Assembly: GCA_040758375.1 (NCBI GenBank)
Contig: JBFLWE010000014.1
Location: forward strand, 1 to 64,000
Direction: 5' to 3'
DNA: 64,000 nt
Origin: CAMLIZ01 sp040758375
GTDB taxonomy: Bacteria > Pseudomonadota > Gammaproteobacteria > Burkholderiales > Burkholderiaceae_C
In this document: positions 33,768 to 42,355 of the stretch, in pieces
Numbering within the stretch: position 1 is the first letter of the stretch
Layout: every line of letters starts with the position of its first letter
Notes under the pieces: generated by a model
What the model saw: only the letters and a program-made list of their open reading frames with translations
The model's database searches: none
What the model was told of the DNA's origin: nothing
Position numbers and translations under genes: made by a program

Positions 33768-35285
33768 ATGAAGCCGTCCCTGCAGGTCCGCCTGTCGCAG
33801 CATCTGGCGCTCACGCCCCAGCTGCAGCAGTCGATCCGCCTGCTGCAACTGTCGACGCTGGAGCTGCACCAGGAAGTCGAGCAGATGCTCGAGCAGAACC
33901 CCTTCCTCGAAGTGGACGAGGAAGCACCCACGCCCTTCGAGGCCTCGATGGAGCGCAGCGCGCCGGCCGAGCCCGCCCACGGCGCCGACGAGCCCGACAC
34001 CCCGGCGGCCGAGACCGGCGGCGACGAAGCCGCCGGCATGGACAGCGCGGAGTTCGGCACCACCGAGCGCGACGACTGGGAAAACGGCACCGAGCGCGAC
34101 GACTTCGACGGCATCCGCGAGACGCCCAGCGCCAGCGCGGGCGGCGCCGGGGGCGACGAGGACTTCGAGCCGCAGGAGCGCGGCGCGCCGGGCCCCACGC
34201 TGCAGGAGCACCTGCGCAACCAGATGTCGGGCATGCGCCTGTCGCCCGAGGACGCCGCCGCGCTGCACGTGCTGATCGAGTCGCTCGACGACGACGGCTA
34301 CCTGGCCGACCCGATCGACGAAATCGTGCAGCGGCTGCTCGACGACGACGACGACGGCGCGGCGCGCGAGGAGCTGGTCGAGCGCCTGCAGTGCGCGCTC
34401 AAGTGGCTGCAGCACATGGACCCGCTGGGCGTGGGCGCACGCAACCTGGGCGAGTGCCTCACGCTGCAGCTGCGCGCCATGCCGCGCAGCGAAGCGCAGA
34501 TGGTCGCCATCATCATCTGCAAGCAGCACCTGGACCTGCTGGCCCGGCGCGACCTGAAGAAGCTGATGGCCGCCACCGGCGCCGACGAAGAGCTGCTCAA
34601 GGCCGCACAAGGCCTGATCGTGCGCTGCGAGCCCAAGCCGGCGCGGCCCTTCGCGCGCGCCGAGTCGCACATCATCGTGCCCGACGTCATCGTGCAGAAG
34701 GCAGGGCGCAACTGGAAGGCCGTGCTCAACCCCGACGTGATGCCCAAGCTGCGCATCAACGACCTGTACGCGCAGGCCATCCGCGGCAACCGCGGCGGCG
34801 CCTCCAACCTCGGCGCGCGGCTGCAGGAGGCACGCTGGTTCATGAAGAACATCCAGCAGCGCTTCGACACCATCCTGCGCGTCAGCCAGGCCATCGTCGA
34901 GCGGCAGAAGAACTTCTTCACCCACGGCGAGATCGCGATGAAGCCGCTGGTGCTGCGCGAGATCGCCGACGAGCTGGGCCTGCACGAGAGCACCATCTCG
35001 CGCGTGACCACGGCCAAGTACATGGCCACCACCTACGGCACCTTCGAGCTGAAGTACTTCTTCGGCTCCTCGCTCAACACCGAGGCCGGCGGCAACGCCT
35101 CCAGCACCGCGGTGCGCGCGCTGATCAAGCAGCTGGTGGCCGCCGAAGACCCGAAGAAGCCGCTGTCGGACAGCCAGCTCAGCCAGATGCTGGAGGAGCA
35201 GGGCATCCAGGTGGCGCGCCGCACGGTGGCCAAGTACCGCGAGGCGCTGAAGATCGCGCCCGCGAACCTGCGCAAGGCCTTGTGA
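33768..35285 (+). CDS. rpoN: RNA polymerase sigma-54 factor
   Basis: The 505-residue alternative sigma factor for -24/-12 promoters. Region I is Gln/Leu-rich (LALTPQLQQSIRLLQLSTLE), region II is acidic (many Asp and Glu between 50 and 200), and region III ends with the DNA-binding helix-turn-helix (LGLHESTISRVTTAKYM) and the RpoN box ARRTVAKYREALKIA. The ATG at 33768 is taken over an overlapping GTG at 33765. It follows lptB, the usual proteobacterial neighbour. The HPF/ptsN genes often found after rpoN are absent; a methyltransferase gene overlaps its stop. Confidence 0.97.
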   Translation: MKPSLQVRLSQHLALTPQLQQSIRLLQLSTLELHQEVEQMLEQNPFLEVDEEAPTPFEASMERSAPAEPAHGADEPDTPAAETGGDEAAGMDSAEFGTTERDDWENGTERDDFDGIRETPSASAGGAGGDEDFEPQERGAPGPTLQEHLRNQMSGMRLSPEDAAALHVLIESLDDDGYLADPIDEIVQRLLDDDDDGAAREELVERLQCALKWLQHMDPLGVGARNLGECLTLQLRAMPRSEAQMVAIIICKQHLDLLARRDLKKLMAATGADEELLKAAQGLIVRCEPKPARPFARAESHIIVPDVIVQKAGRNWKAVLNPDVMPKLRINDLYAQAIRGNRGGASNLGARLQEARWFMKNIQQRFDTILRVSQAIVERQKNFFTHGEIAMKPLVLREIADELGLHESTISRVTTAKYMATTYGTFELKYFFGSSLNTEAGGNASSTAVRALIKQLVAAEDPKKPLSDSQLSQMLEEQGIQVARRTVAKYREALKIAPANLRKAL

Positions 35286-36535
35286 TTCCCGCGCTCTTCT
35301 TACCCTGTGCCCAGGGCGTCGAGCCGCTGCTGTCCAGCGAACTGCAGCGCGTGCCCGGCCTGCAGGACACGCGCGTCGAGCCCTGGCGCGGCGGCGTGGT
35401 CGTGCACGCCCGGCATGTCGGCGACGTGCCGCTGCTGGCGATGCACTGCAATCTCGAAAGCCGGCTCGCGCAGCGGGTGCTGTGGCCGCTGGCGCACGGG
35501 CCCTACCGCGGCGAGGACGACCTGTACGCGCTGGCGCGCGGCCTCGACTGGCGCCAGTGGATGAGCACGAAGCAGACGCTCAAGGTCGACGTGACCGCCG
35601 CACGCTCGCCGCTGAAAAGCCTGAACTTCGCCGCGCTGCGCATCAAGGACGGCGTGTGCGACGCTTTCCGCGAGGCCACCGGCGAGCGGCCCAGCGTGGA
35701 CACGCGCCGGCCCGACATCCCCTTGCTGCTGCACCTGGACGCCGACCTCGCCACGCTGTATGTCGACACCTCGGGCGAGGCCTTGTTCAAGCGCGGCTGG
35801 CGCGACGACAAGGGCGAGGCGCCGCTGAAGGAGACGCTGGCCGCGGCGATGCTGGCCGCGGCCGGCTGGCAGGGGCGCGCGCAAGACGGGCCGCTGCTCG
35901 ACCCCTGCTGCGGCGCCGGCACCATCGCGATCGAGGCCGCGCAGCTGGCATGCGGCATCGCGCCCGGGCTGCAACGCCGCTTCGCGTTCGAGCGCATGGC
36001 GCCGTTCAAGCCGCACCTGCCGCAATGGCAGCGGCTGCAGCGCGAAGCCAGGGAACGCATCCATGCGCCGGCGGTGCAGGTGTTCGCCGGCGACGTGTCG
36101 TTCCGCATGACCGACTTCGCCACCCGCAACGCCGAGCGCGCGGGCGTGAAGCAGGCGATCGAGTTCAAGACGGCCGATGCGCTGCAGCGGCCCGCGCCGG
36201 CGGCTGCCGGCACGCTGATCCTCAACCCGCCCTATGGCGAGCGCATCGAACCCAAAGGCAAGGGCACCGGTGCGGGGCGGGCACCGCGCGAGCAGTTCGA
36301 AGGCGATGCCGGCGCCGACCAGTTCTTCGGCCAGCTCGCCTCGCACTGGAAGAAGCAGTACGCCGGCTGGACCGCCTGGGTGCTGAGCCCCGACGCCAGG
36401 CTGCCGTCGAAGATGCGGCTCAAGGAAAGCCGCCGCGTGCCGCTGTGGAACGGACCGATCGAATGCCGGCTGTTCCGCTTCGACCTGGTGGCCGGCTCCC
36501 TAGCGCGCGCCGGCGTCCGCGACGCCGGCGGCTGA
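35282..36535 (+). CDS. THUMP-domain class I RNA methyltransferase (RlmL-like)
   Basis: A 417-residue enzyme resembling the RlmL half of E. coli RlmKL, which makes m2G2445 in 23S rRNA. The THUMP region (about 45-160) is followed by a Rossmann methyltransferase with DPCCGAGTIAIEAAQLA (SAM site) and LILNPPYGERI (catalytic NPPY). It starts at a GTG that overlaps the rpoN stop (GTGA), so it is read as coupled; no better start is in frame. The last 36 bases overlap the convergent MFS transporter gene. The RlmK half is absent. Substrate position is inferred from family. Confidence 0.87.
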   Translation: MIPALFLPCAQGVEPLLSSELQRVPGLQDTRVEPWRGGVVVHARHVGDVPLLAMHCNLESRLAQRVLWPLAHGPYRGEDDLYALARGLDWRQWMSTKQTLKVDVTAARSPLKSLNFAALRIKDGVCDAFREATGERPSVDTRRPDIPLLLHLDADLATLYVDTSGEALFKRGWRDDKGEAPLKETLAAAMLAAAGWQGRAQDGPLLDPCCGAGTIAIEAAQLACGIAPGLQRRFAFERMAPFKPHLPQWQRLQREARERIHAPAVQVFAGDVSFRMTDFATRNAERAGVKQAIEFKTADALQRPAPAAAGTLILNPPYGERIEPKGKGTGAGRAPREQFEGDAGADQFFGQLASHWKKQYAGWTAWVLSPDARLPSKMRLKESRRVPLWNGPIECRLFRFDLVAGSLARAGVRDAGG

Positions 36536-37690
36536 GCGCCGCTTCACCGCGGCCAGCCAGCCCAGGGCTGCCGCCACCAGCGCGATCGGCACCAGGCTGC
36601 CCAGGTTCATCCAGGCCCAGCCGCCGGTGGTGACCAGTGCACCCGAGGCAAAGGCGGTGATGGTCATCGTGATGTAGATGGCGGTGTCCATCGCCGCCTG
36701 CGCCGTGGTGCGCTCCTCCGGCCGGTAGGCCTCGGTGAAGAGCGTGGTGCCGCCGATGAACAGGAAGTTCCAGCCCACGCCCAGCAGCAGCAGCGCCGCG
36801 GTGAAGTGCATCAGGTCCACGCCCGACAGCGCAATGCCCACGCAGGCCAGGTTGAGCAACACACCCAGGCCCATGATGGGCAGCGCGCCGAAGCGCTTGA
36901 TCAGCGAGCCGGTGAAGAAGCTCGGCACGTACATGCCCAGCACATGCCATTCGAGCACCAGCGCAGCGCTGGCAAACGGATGCGCACACTGCGCCATCGC
37001 GATCGGCGTGGCGGCCATCAGCAGGTTCATCACGCCGTAGCCCAGCGCCGCCGCCGCAATGGCGACCAGGAACACCGGCTGTCGCGCGAGCTCGGCCAAG
37101 GGGCGCCCGCCGCCGCCGTCTTGCGCCGTCGTCAGCGGCGGAAACTCGATCATCGACACCAACGCCAGCGACAGCAGCGCCACCGCCACCAGCGCGAGGT
37201 AGGCGCCGGCAAAGGGCTGCGGCAGCGCATCGCGCATCGAGCTGGCCAGCTGCGGCCCGGCCACCGCGCCGATGATGCCGCCGGCCAGCACCCAGGAGAT
37301 CGCCCGCTCCTTGAACGACGGCGGCACCAACTCCACCGCGGCAAAGCGGTACAGCGAGCCGTTGGCGTTGTAGTAGCCCGCGGCCACGGTGGCGGCCACC
37401 AGCAGCCAGAACTGGCGCGTCAGCGCTGCCAGCGCGCACACGCCGGCGGTCAGCATCGCGACCACCAGGCCGATCTGGAAGGTGCGACGCCGCCCGAAAC
37501 GCCGCTGGTGCCGCGCCACCAGCGGCGCGCTGAGCGCGCTGCCCGCCACATAAGCCATCACCGGCAGCGTCGCCATCCAGGCCTTGGGCGCCAGCGCCAG
37601 CCCCACGAGGCCATTGATCGCAATGAACGTGACGTTGTTGGTGAGATACAGGCCCTGGCACAGGGTGAGCAGCAGCAGCCGGAGGTTCAT
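36500..37690 (-). CDS. MFS transporter
   Basis: A 396-residue inner-membrane protein with about 12 predicted helices. The start LLLLTLCQGLYLTNNVTFIA, the loop RHQRRFGRRRTFQIG between helices 2 and 3, and the central polar loop near residue 190 are typical of the major facilitator superfamily. The substrate cannot be told. The start overlaps the rsmE stop (ATGA), and the 3' end overlaps the convergent methyltransferase gene by 36 bases. Confidence 0.9.
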   Translation of the reverse strand: MNLRLLLLTLCQGLYLTNNVTFIAINGLVGLALAPKAWMATLPVMAYVAGSALSAPLVARHQRRFGRRRTFQIGLVVAMLTAGVCALAALTRQFWLLVAATVAAGYYNANGSLYRFAAVELVPPSFKERAISWVLAGGIIGAVAGPQLASSMRDALPQPFAGAYLALVAVALLSLALVSMIEFPPLTTAQDGGGGRPLAELARQPVFLVAIAAAALGYGVMNLLMAATPIAMAQCAHPFASAALVLEWHVLGMYVPSFFTGSLIKRFGALPIMGLGVLLNLACVGIALSGVDLMHFTAALLLLGVGWNFLFIGGTTLFTEAYRPEERTTAQAAMDTAIYITMTITAFASGALVTTGGWAWMNLGSLVPIALVAAALGWLAAVKRRSAAGVADAGAR

Positions 37691-38430
37691 CGTGGCACCT
37701 GGCAGTCGAGGCCCCGCAAACCCACGAAGGCCAGCAGCGCCAACGGGGCCGTGTCGGCACGCAGCACCCGCGAGCCCAGGCTCACCGGTGCGAAGCCCGC
37801 TTCTCGCGCAGCCTGCTCCTCCATGGAGGCCAGGCCGCCCTCGGGGCCGCTCAAGACCAGCAGCGCGGCCGCGCCATCGCAGGCAGACACCGGCTTGGCA
37901 TCGGCACCCAAGCTCAGCAGCCAGCGCGCGCCTGTGTGCGGCGCCAAGCCCTGCAGCCATGCCGTCAACGGCTGCACCGGCGCGATCGCGGGCACCTGCG
38001 TGCGGCCGCTTTGTTCAGCGGCGGCCACCGCGATGCCTTGCCAGTGCTCGCGCCGCTTGTCGGCCCGCTCGCCGGCCAGGCGCAGCACCGAGCGCTCGCA
38101 CACCAGCGGCTGGATCGCCGCCACGCCCAGCTCGGTGGCCTTTTCGACCAGCGCGTCCATGCGGTCGTTGGCCGGCATGCCCAGCGCCAGCGTCACGGCG
38201 CAGCCCAGCTCGCGCTCGACCGCCCGGTGGGCGCCCACCTGCACCTCGACCTCGCGCCGGCCCATGCGCAGCACCGAGGCCTCGTGCTCGCCGCCTTCGC
38301 CATTGAACAGCACGAGCGGCATGCCGGGCTGCAGGCGCAGCACCTGCACATGGCGCGCGGCCTCTTCGGGCAGCGCAAACGAAAGGCCCTCGCGGAGGGC
38401 CTGGGGTACGAAAAAGCGCGGCACGGGCAT
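37687..38430 (-). CDS. rsmE: 16S rRNA (uracil1498-N3)-methyltransferase
   Basis: Methylates U1498 of 16S rRNA. The 247 residues have an N-terminal PUA-like part (MPVPRFFVPQALREG, HVLR-type block) and a SPOUT knot at the C-terminus with LLVLSGPEGGLASMEEQAAR and LGSRVLRADTAPLALLAFV, the family hallmarks. The stop overlaps the MFS gene start. It is transcribed away from the acyl-CoA ligase after a gap of 24 bases on the same strand, so the three may form one transcript. Confidence 0.95.
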   Translation of the reverse strand: MPVPRFFVPQALREGLSFALPEEAARHVQVLRLQPGMPLVLFNGEGGEHEASVLRMGRREVEVQVGAHRAVERELGCAVTLALGMPANDRMDALVEKATELGVAAIQPLVCERSVLRLAGERADKRREHWQGIAVAAAEQSGRTQVPAIAPVQPLTAWLQGLAPHTGARWLLSLGADAKPVSACDGAAALLVLSGPEGGLASMEEQAAREAGFAPVSLGSRVLRADTAPLALLAFVGLRGLDCQVPR

Positions 38431-38454
38431 GTGCCGCAGTTTGCCAAACCTCGC

Positions 38455-40134
38455 TTAAGCCGCCTTCTTGTCTCTCAGCTCGCGGCGCAGGATCTTGCCC
38501 ACAGGGGTCTTGGGCAGCTCGGTGCGGAACTCCACCACCTTCGGCCGCTTGTAGCCGGTGAGGTGGGCTTCGCAGTAGGCCCGCACGTCGGCTTCGGTGA
38601 TGGCGGGGTTCTTCTTGACGATGACCACCTTCACCGCTTCGCCGGCCTTGGCGTCCGGCACGCCGACGGCGGCGCATTCGAGCACGCCCTCCATCTGCGT
38701 GATCACGTCTTCCACCTCGTTGGGGTACACGTTGAAGCCCGACACCAGGATCATGTCCTTCTTGCGGTCCACGATCTTGAAGTAGCCGCGCTCGTCGACC
38801 ACGCCCACGTCGCCGGTGCGGAAGAAGCCGTCGGCCGTCATCACCTTGGCGGTCTCGTCGGGGCGCTGCCAGTAGCCGGCCATCACCTGCGGGCCGCGGA
38901 TGCAGATCTCGCCCGGCTGGCCCGCGGGCACCTCGTGGCCGTCGTCGTCGAGCAGCTTGACCTCGGTGCTGGGCAGCGGCAGGCCGATGTTGCCGCTGTA
39001 GGCGGTGGTGTCCACCGGGTTGCAGGTGGCCGAGGGGCTGGTTTCCGACAGGCCGTAGCCCTCGCAGATGGGGCAGCCGGTCTTCTCGAGCCACAGCTTG
39101 GCCGTCGCTTGCTGCACCGCCATGCCGCCGCCCACCGAGATCTTGAGGTGGCTCCAGTCGACCGTGTTGAACTCGGGGTGGTTGGCCAGCGCGTTGAACA
39201 GCGTGTTCACCGCCGGGAAGCTGTGGAACTTCTCCTTGGCCAGCGTCTTCAGCACCGCAGGCAGGTCGCGCGGGTTGGGGATCAGGATGTTGCAGCCGCC
39301 CATGCGCATGCTGAGCATCATGTTGGCGGTGAAGCCGAAGATGTGGTACAGCGGCAGCGCGCACACGGTGACGATCTGCTCGCCCTCGGGGATCTTCTTC
39401 AGCGCCGGCTGGTACCAGGCCTCCGACTGCAGCAGGTTGGCCACCAGGTTGCGGTTGAGCAGCACCGCGCCCTTGCTCACGCCGGTGGTGCCGCCGGTGT
39501 ACTGCAGCACCGCAATGTCTTCCGGCCCCACCTGTGCCGGCGTGAAGCGCTGGTTGCGCCCCTGGCTCACCGCGTCGTTGAAGCGCACCGCACCGGGCAC
39601 GCTGTACGCCGGCACCAGCTTCTTCACGTTGCGCACGACGTAGTTGACGATCATGCCCTTGGGGAAGCCGAGCAGGTCGCCCATGGCGGCCAGCACCACC
39701 TTCTTGGTGGGCACCGCGCTCATCACCTGCTGCAGCACGCTGGCGAAGTTCTCGAGGATGACGATCGCCTTGGCCCCCGAGTCCTTGAGCTGGTGCTCCA
39801 GCTCGCGCGGCGTGTACAGCGGGTTGACGTTGACCACCACGAAGCCCGCGCGCAGCACGGCCGCCACCACCACAGGGTATTGCGGCACGTTGGGCAGCAT
39901 GATGGCCACGCGGTCGCCGCGCTCCAGCCCTTGCGCCTGCAGCCAGGCGGCGAAGGCGCGCGACAGGTCGTCCACCTGCCCGAAGCTGAACGACTTGCCC
40001 ATGAAGCGGTAGGCGGGCAGGTCACGGTACTTGCGGAAACTTTCTTCCAGCAGCGCCACCAGCGACGGATAGACGTCCGTCTTCACCTCGGCGGGCACGC
40101 CCGCGGGGTAGTGCTTCAGCCAGATCTTCTCCAT
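38455..40134 (-). CDS. fadD: Long-chain fatty acid--CoA ligase (AMP-forming)
   Basis: Activates free fatty acids to acyl-CoA for beta-oxidation or lipid synthesis, at the inner membrane face. The 559 residues match the ANL superfamily: YTGGTTGVSKGAVLL (phosphate loop), EGYGLSETSP (A5), GYFKIVDRKKDMILVSGFNV (A8 hinge) and KTPVGKILRREL with the catalytic Lys (A10). Length and motifs fit FadD. GAGGAG and AAGG lie upstream of the ATG. A short palindromic region separates it from pntB. Confidence 0.93.
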   Translation of the reverse strand: MEKIWLKHYPAGVPAEVKTDVYPSLVALLEESFRKYRDLPAYRFMGKSFSFGQVDDLSRAFAAWLQAQGLERGDRVAIMLPNVPQYPVVVAAVLRAGFVVVNVNPLYTPRELEHQLKDSGAKAIVILENFASVLQQVMSAVPTKKVVLAAMGDLLGFPKGMIVNYVVRNVKKLVPAYSVPGAVRFNDAVSQGRNQRFTPAQVGPEDIAVLQYTGGTTGVSKGAVLLNRNLVANLLQSEAWYQPALKKIPEGEQIVTVCALPLYHIFGFTANMMLSMRMGGCNILIPNPRDLPAVLKTLAKEKFHSFPAVNTLFNALANHPEFNTVDWSHLKISVGGGMAVQQATAKLWLEKTGCPICEGYGLSETSPSATCNPVDTTAYSGNIGLPLPSTEVKLLDDDGHEVPAGQPGEICIRGPQVMAGYWQRPDETAKVMTADGFFRTGDVGVVDERGYFKIVDRKKDMILVSGFNVYPNEVEDVITQMEGVLECAAVGVPDAKAGEAVKVVIVKKNPAITEADVRAYCEAHLTGYKRPKVVEFRTELPKTPVGKILRRELRDKKAA

Positions 40135-40172
40135 TGAACCTTGTCTCCTCGGTACCGAACCCGTGATTCTGA

Positions 40173-40195
40173 GGGGCGCGTTTACGCCCCGTATG
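40173..40195. repeat. Small palindromes between pntB and fadD
   Basis: GGGGCG at 40173-40178 pairs with CGCCCC at 40185-40190, and CCCC-GTAT-GGGG follows at once. They lie in the 107-base gap after pntB. No T-run follows on the minus strand, so this is not a clear terminator; it may be an operator of fadD. Confidence 0.35.
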
Positions 40196-40241
40196 GGGTG
40201 TTTCGATAAGTTTTTCTAGAGAGAAACCCCAATCCCGCCTG

Positions 40242-41666
40242 CTACTCGACGGCTTTCACCATGTCCTCGACCACCTTCTTCGCATCGCCGAAGACCATCA
40301 TCGTCTTGTCCATGTAGAACAGCTCGTTGTCCAGGCCCGCGTAGCCGGCCGCCATCGAGCGCTTGTTCACGATGATGGTCTTGGCCTTGTAGGCCTCGAG
40401 GATGGGCATGCCGTAGATCGGGCTGCCCTTGACCAGCGCCGCCGGGTTCACCACGTCGTTGGCGCCCAGCACGATGGCCACGTCGGCCTGGCCGAACTCG
40501 GCATTGATGTCCTCCATCTCGAACACCTGGTCGTACGGCACCTCCGCCTCGGCCAGCAGCACGTTCATGTGGCCCGGCATGCGGCCGGCCACCGGGTGGA
40601 TGGCGTACTTGACGTTCACGCCCTTGTGGGTGAGCTTCTCGGCCAGCTCCTTCACCGCATGCTGCGCGCGCGCCACCGCCAGGCCGTAGCCCGGCACGAT
40701 GATCACGCTCTCGGCGTTGCCCAGGATGAAGGCCGCGTCGTCGGCGCTGCCGCTTTTCACGCTGCGCTGCTGCGCCTGGCCCTGCACCGCGGCGCCCTCG
40801 CCGCCGAAGCCGCCCAGGATCACGTTGAAGAACGAGCGGTTCATCGCCTTGCACATGATGTAGCTCAGGATCGCGCCCGAGCTGCCCACCAGCGAGCCGG
40901 CGATGATGAGCATGCTGTTGCCCAGCGAGAAGCCGATGCCCGCGGCCGCCCAGCCCGAGTAGCTGTTGAGCATGGACACCACCACCGGCATGTCGGCGCC
41001 GCCGATCGGGATGATGATCAGCACGCCGAGCACGAAGCTCAGGGCCAGCATCAGGCCGAAGGCCATCCAGTTCTCGGTGAACACGAAGGCCAGCCCGAGC
41101 ACCACGGTGGCCAGGCCCAGGAACAGGTTCAGCAGGTGCTGGCCGTTGAACACCACCGGCGCGCCCTGGAACAGGCGGAACTTGTACTTGCCCGACAGCT
41201 TGCCGAAGGCGATGACCGAGCCGCTGAAGGTGATGGCGCCGATGGCCGCGCCCAGGAACAGCTCCAGCCGGTTGCCCTTGGGGATGGGGTCGCCCTTGGG
41301 CAGGCCGGGCAGCAGGGCCGAAGGCTCGGCCACGGCCGCCACCGCGATGAACACGGCCGCCAAGCCGATCATGCTGTGCATGAAGGCCACCAGCTCCGGC
41401 ATCTTGGTCATCTCGACCCGCTTGGCCATGATGGCGCCGGCGGTGCCGCCCACCAGCAGGCCCAGCAGCACGTAGCCCAGGCCGAGCGCGCTGCCGCCGG
41501 CCAACTTGACGATCAGCGCGGCGGTGGTGACCACCGCGATCGCCATGCCGACCATGCCGAACAGGTTGCCGCGGATCGAGGTGGTGGGATGCGACAGCCC
41601 CTTGAGCGCCTGGATGAAGCAGACGCTGGCGACGAGGTACAGCAGCGTGACGAGGTCCATGCTCAT
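40242..41666 (-). CDS. pntB: NAD(P) transhydrogenase subunit beta
   Basis: The proton-translocating transhydrogenase beta subunit (domain II helices plus NADP-binding domain III), inner membrane. The 474 residues have about nine helices up to residue 265 and then the NADP fold with VIIVPGYGLAVARAQHAV, NVKYAIHPVAGRMPGHMN and VLGANDVVNPAAL. The complex couples the proton gradient to NADPH formation. The start (MSMDLVTLL) has GGAGGG upstream and overlaps the pntAB stop by ATGA. Confidence 0.97.
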   Translation of the reverse strand: MSMDLVTLLYLVASVCFIQALKGLSHPTTSIRGNLFGMVGMAIAVVTTAALIVKLAGGSALGLGYVLLGLLVGGTAGAIMAKRVEMTKMPELVAFMHSMIGLAAVFIAVAAVAEPSALLPGLPKGDPIPKGNRLELFLGAAIGAITFSGSVIAFGKLSGKYKFRLFQGAPVVFNGQHLLNLFLGLATVVLGLAFVFTENWMAFGLMLALSFVLGVLIIIPIGGADMPVVVSMLNSYSGWAAAGIGFSLGNSMLIIAGSLVGSSGAILSYIMCKAMNRSFFNVILGGFGGEGAAVQGQAQQRSVKSGSADDAAFILGNAESVIIVPGYGLAVARAQHAVKELAEKLTHKGVNVKYAIHPVAGRMPGHMNVLLAEAEVPYDQVFEMEDINAEFGQADVAIVLGANDVVNPAALVKGSPIYGMPILEAYKAKTIIVNKRSMAAGYAGLDNELFYMDKTMMVFGDAKKVVEDMVKAVE

Positions 41667-41983
41667 TGCTTGCCCTCCGCGGCGGGTGCCTTCTTCTCCT
41701 TCTTCCTGAACATCTCCAGCATGCGCCGGGTGACCAGGAAGCCGCCGAAGACGTTCACCGCCGCCAGCGCGACGGCCAGCACGCCCATGCTCTTGCCCAG
41801 CCAGGTTTCGGTGAGCGCGGCCGCCAGCATGGCGCCGACGATGACGATCGCCGAGATGGCGTTGGTCACCGCCATCAGCGGCGTGTGCAGCGCGGGCGTG
41901 ACGTTCCACACCACGTGGTAGCCCACGTAGATGGCCAGCACGAAGATGATCAGGTTGGTGATGGTGGGACTGATGGCTTCCAT
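41663..41983 (-). CDS. pntAB: NAD(P) transhydrogenase subunit alpha part 2
   Basis: A 106-residue membrane subunit with three or four helices (TNLIIFVLAIYVGYHVVW, AVTNAISAIVIVGAM, VALAAVNVFGGFLVTRRM) and a Lys-rich tail. It supplies the membrane helices that are fused to PntA in E. coli; the separate form is typical of the three-gene type known from Rhodospirillum rubrum. Its ribosome site GAGGAG overlaps the panD stop codon. Confidence 0.94.
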   Translation of the reverse strand: MEAISPTITNLIIFVLAIYVGYHVVWNVTPALHTPLMAVTNAISAIVIVGAMLAAALTETWLGKSMGVLAVALAAVNVFGGFLVTRRMLEMFRKKEKKAPAAEGKQ

Positions 41984-41992
41984 GCCGGCTCC

Positions 41993-42355
41993 TCAGGTTT
42001 CCTTGATCTGCTGGATGCGGTTGCGCTCGCCAAGCAGCACCACGCGCGGCTTCCACTGCGCGGCCTGCGACTCGGTCATCGGCGCGTAGGTGCAGATGAT
42101 GAGCAGGTCGCCCACGTGCGCCTTGCGCGCGGCGGCGCCGTTGAGCGAAATCGCGCCCGAGCCGCGCGGCGCCTTGATGATGTAGGTGGAAAAGCGCTCG
42201 CCGTTGTTGACGTTGTAGAGCTCGATCTGCTCGTATTCGCGCATGTCGGCCGCGTCGAGCAGGTCCTCGTCGATGCCGCAGCTGCCTTCGTAGTGAAGGT
42301 CGGCCTCGGTGACGGTGGCGCGGTGCAGCTTGGCGCGCAGCATCACGCGGTTCAT
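41993..42355 (-). CDS. panD: Aspartate 1-decarboxylase
   Basis: Makes beta-alanine from aspartate for pantothenate and CoA. The 120-residue pro-enzyme has the self-cleavage site in HYEGSCGID (Gly24-Ser25, which becomes the pyruvoyl group), the active-site block FSTYIIKAPRGSGAISLNGA and HVGDLLIICTYA. Its ATG overlaps the pntAA stop (ATGA), and its stop lies in the ribosome site of pntAB, so it is a built-in member of the transhydrogenase operon. panB and panC are not in the window. The association is unexpected; see findings. Confidence 0.96.
   Translation of the reverse strand: MNRVMLRAKLHRATVTEADLHYEGSCGIDEDLLDAADMREYEQIELYNVNNGERFSTYIIKAPRGSGAISLNGAAARKAHVGDLLIICTYAPMTESQAAQWKPRVVLLGERNRIQQIKET

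Noticed and set aside
33716..35284. One long frame that would fuse an N-terminal part to the methyltransferase
   Set aside because: The N-terminal part is the shadow of rpoN; the methyltransferase starts at the GTG overlapping the rpoN stop.
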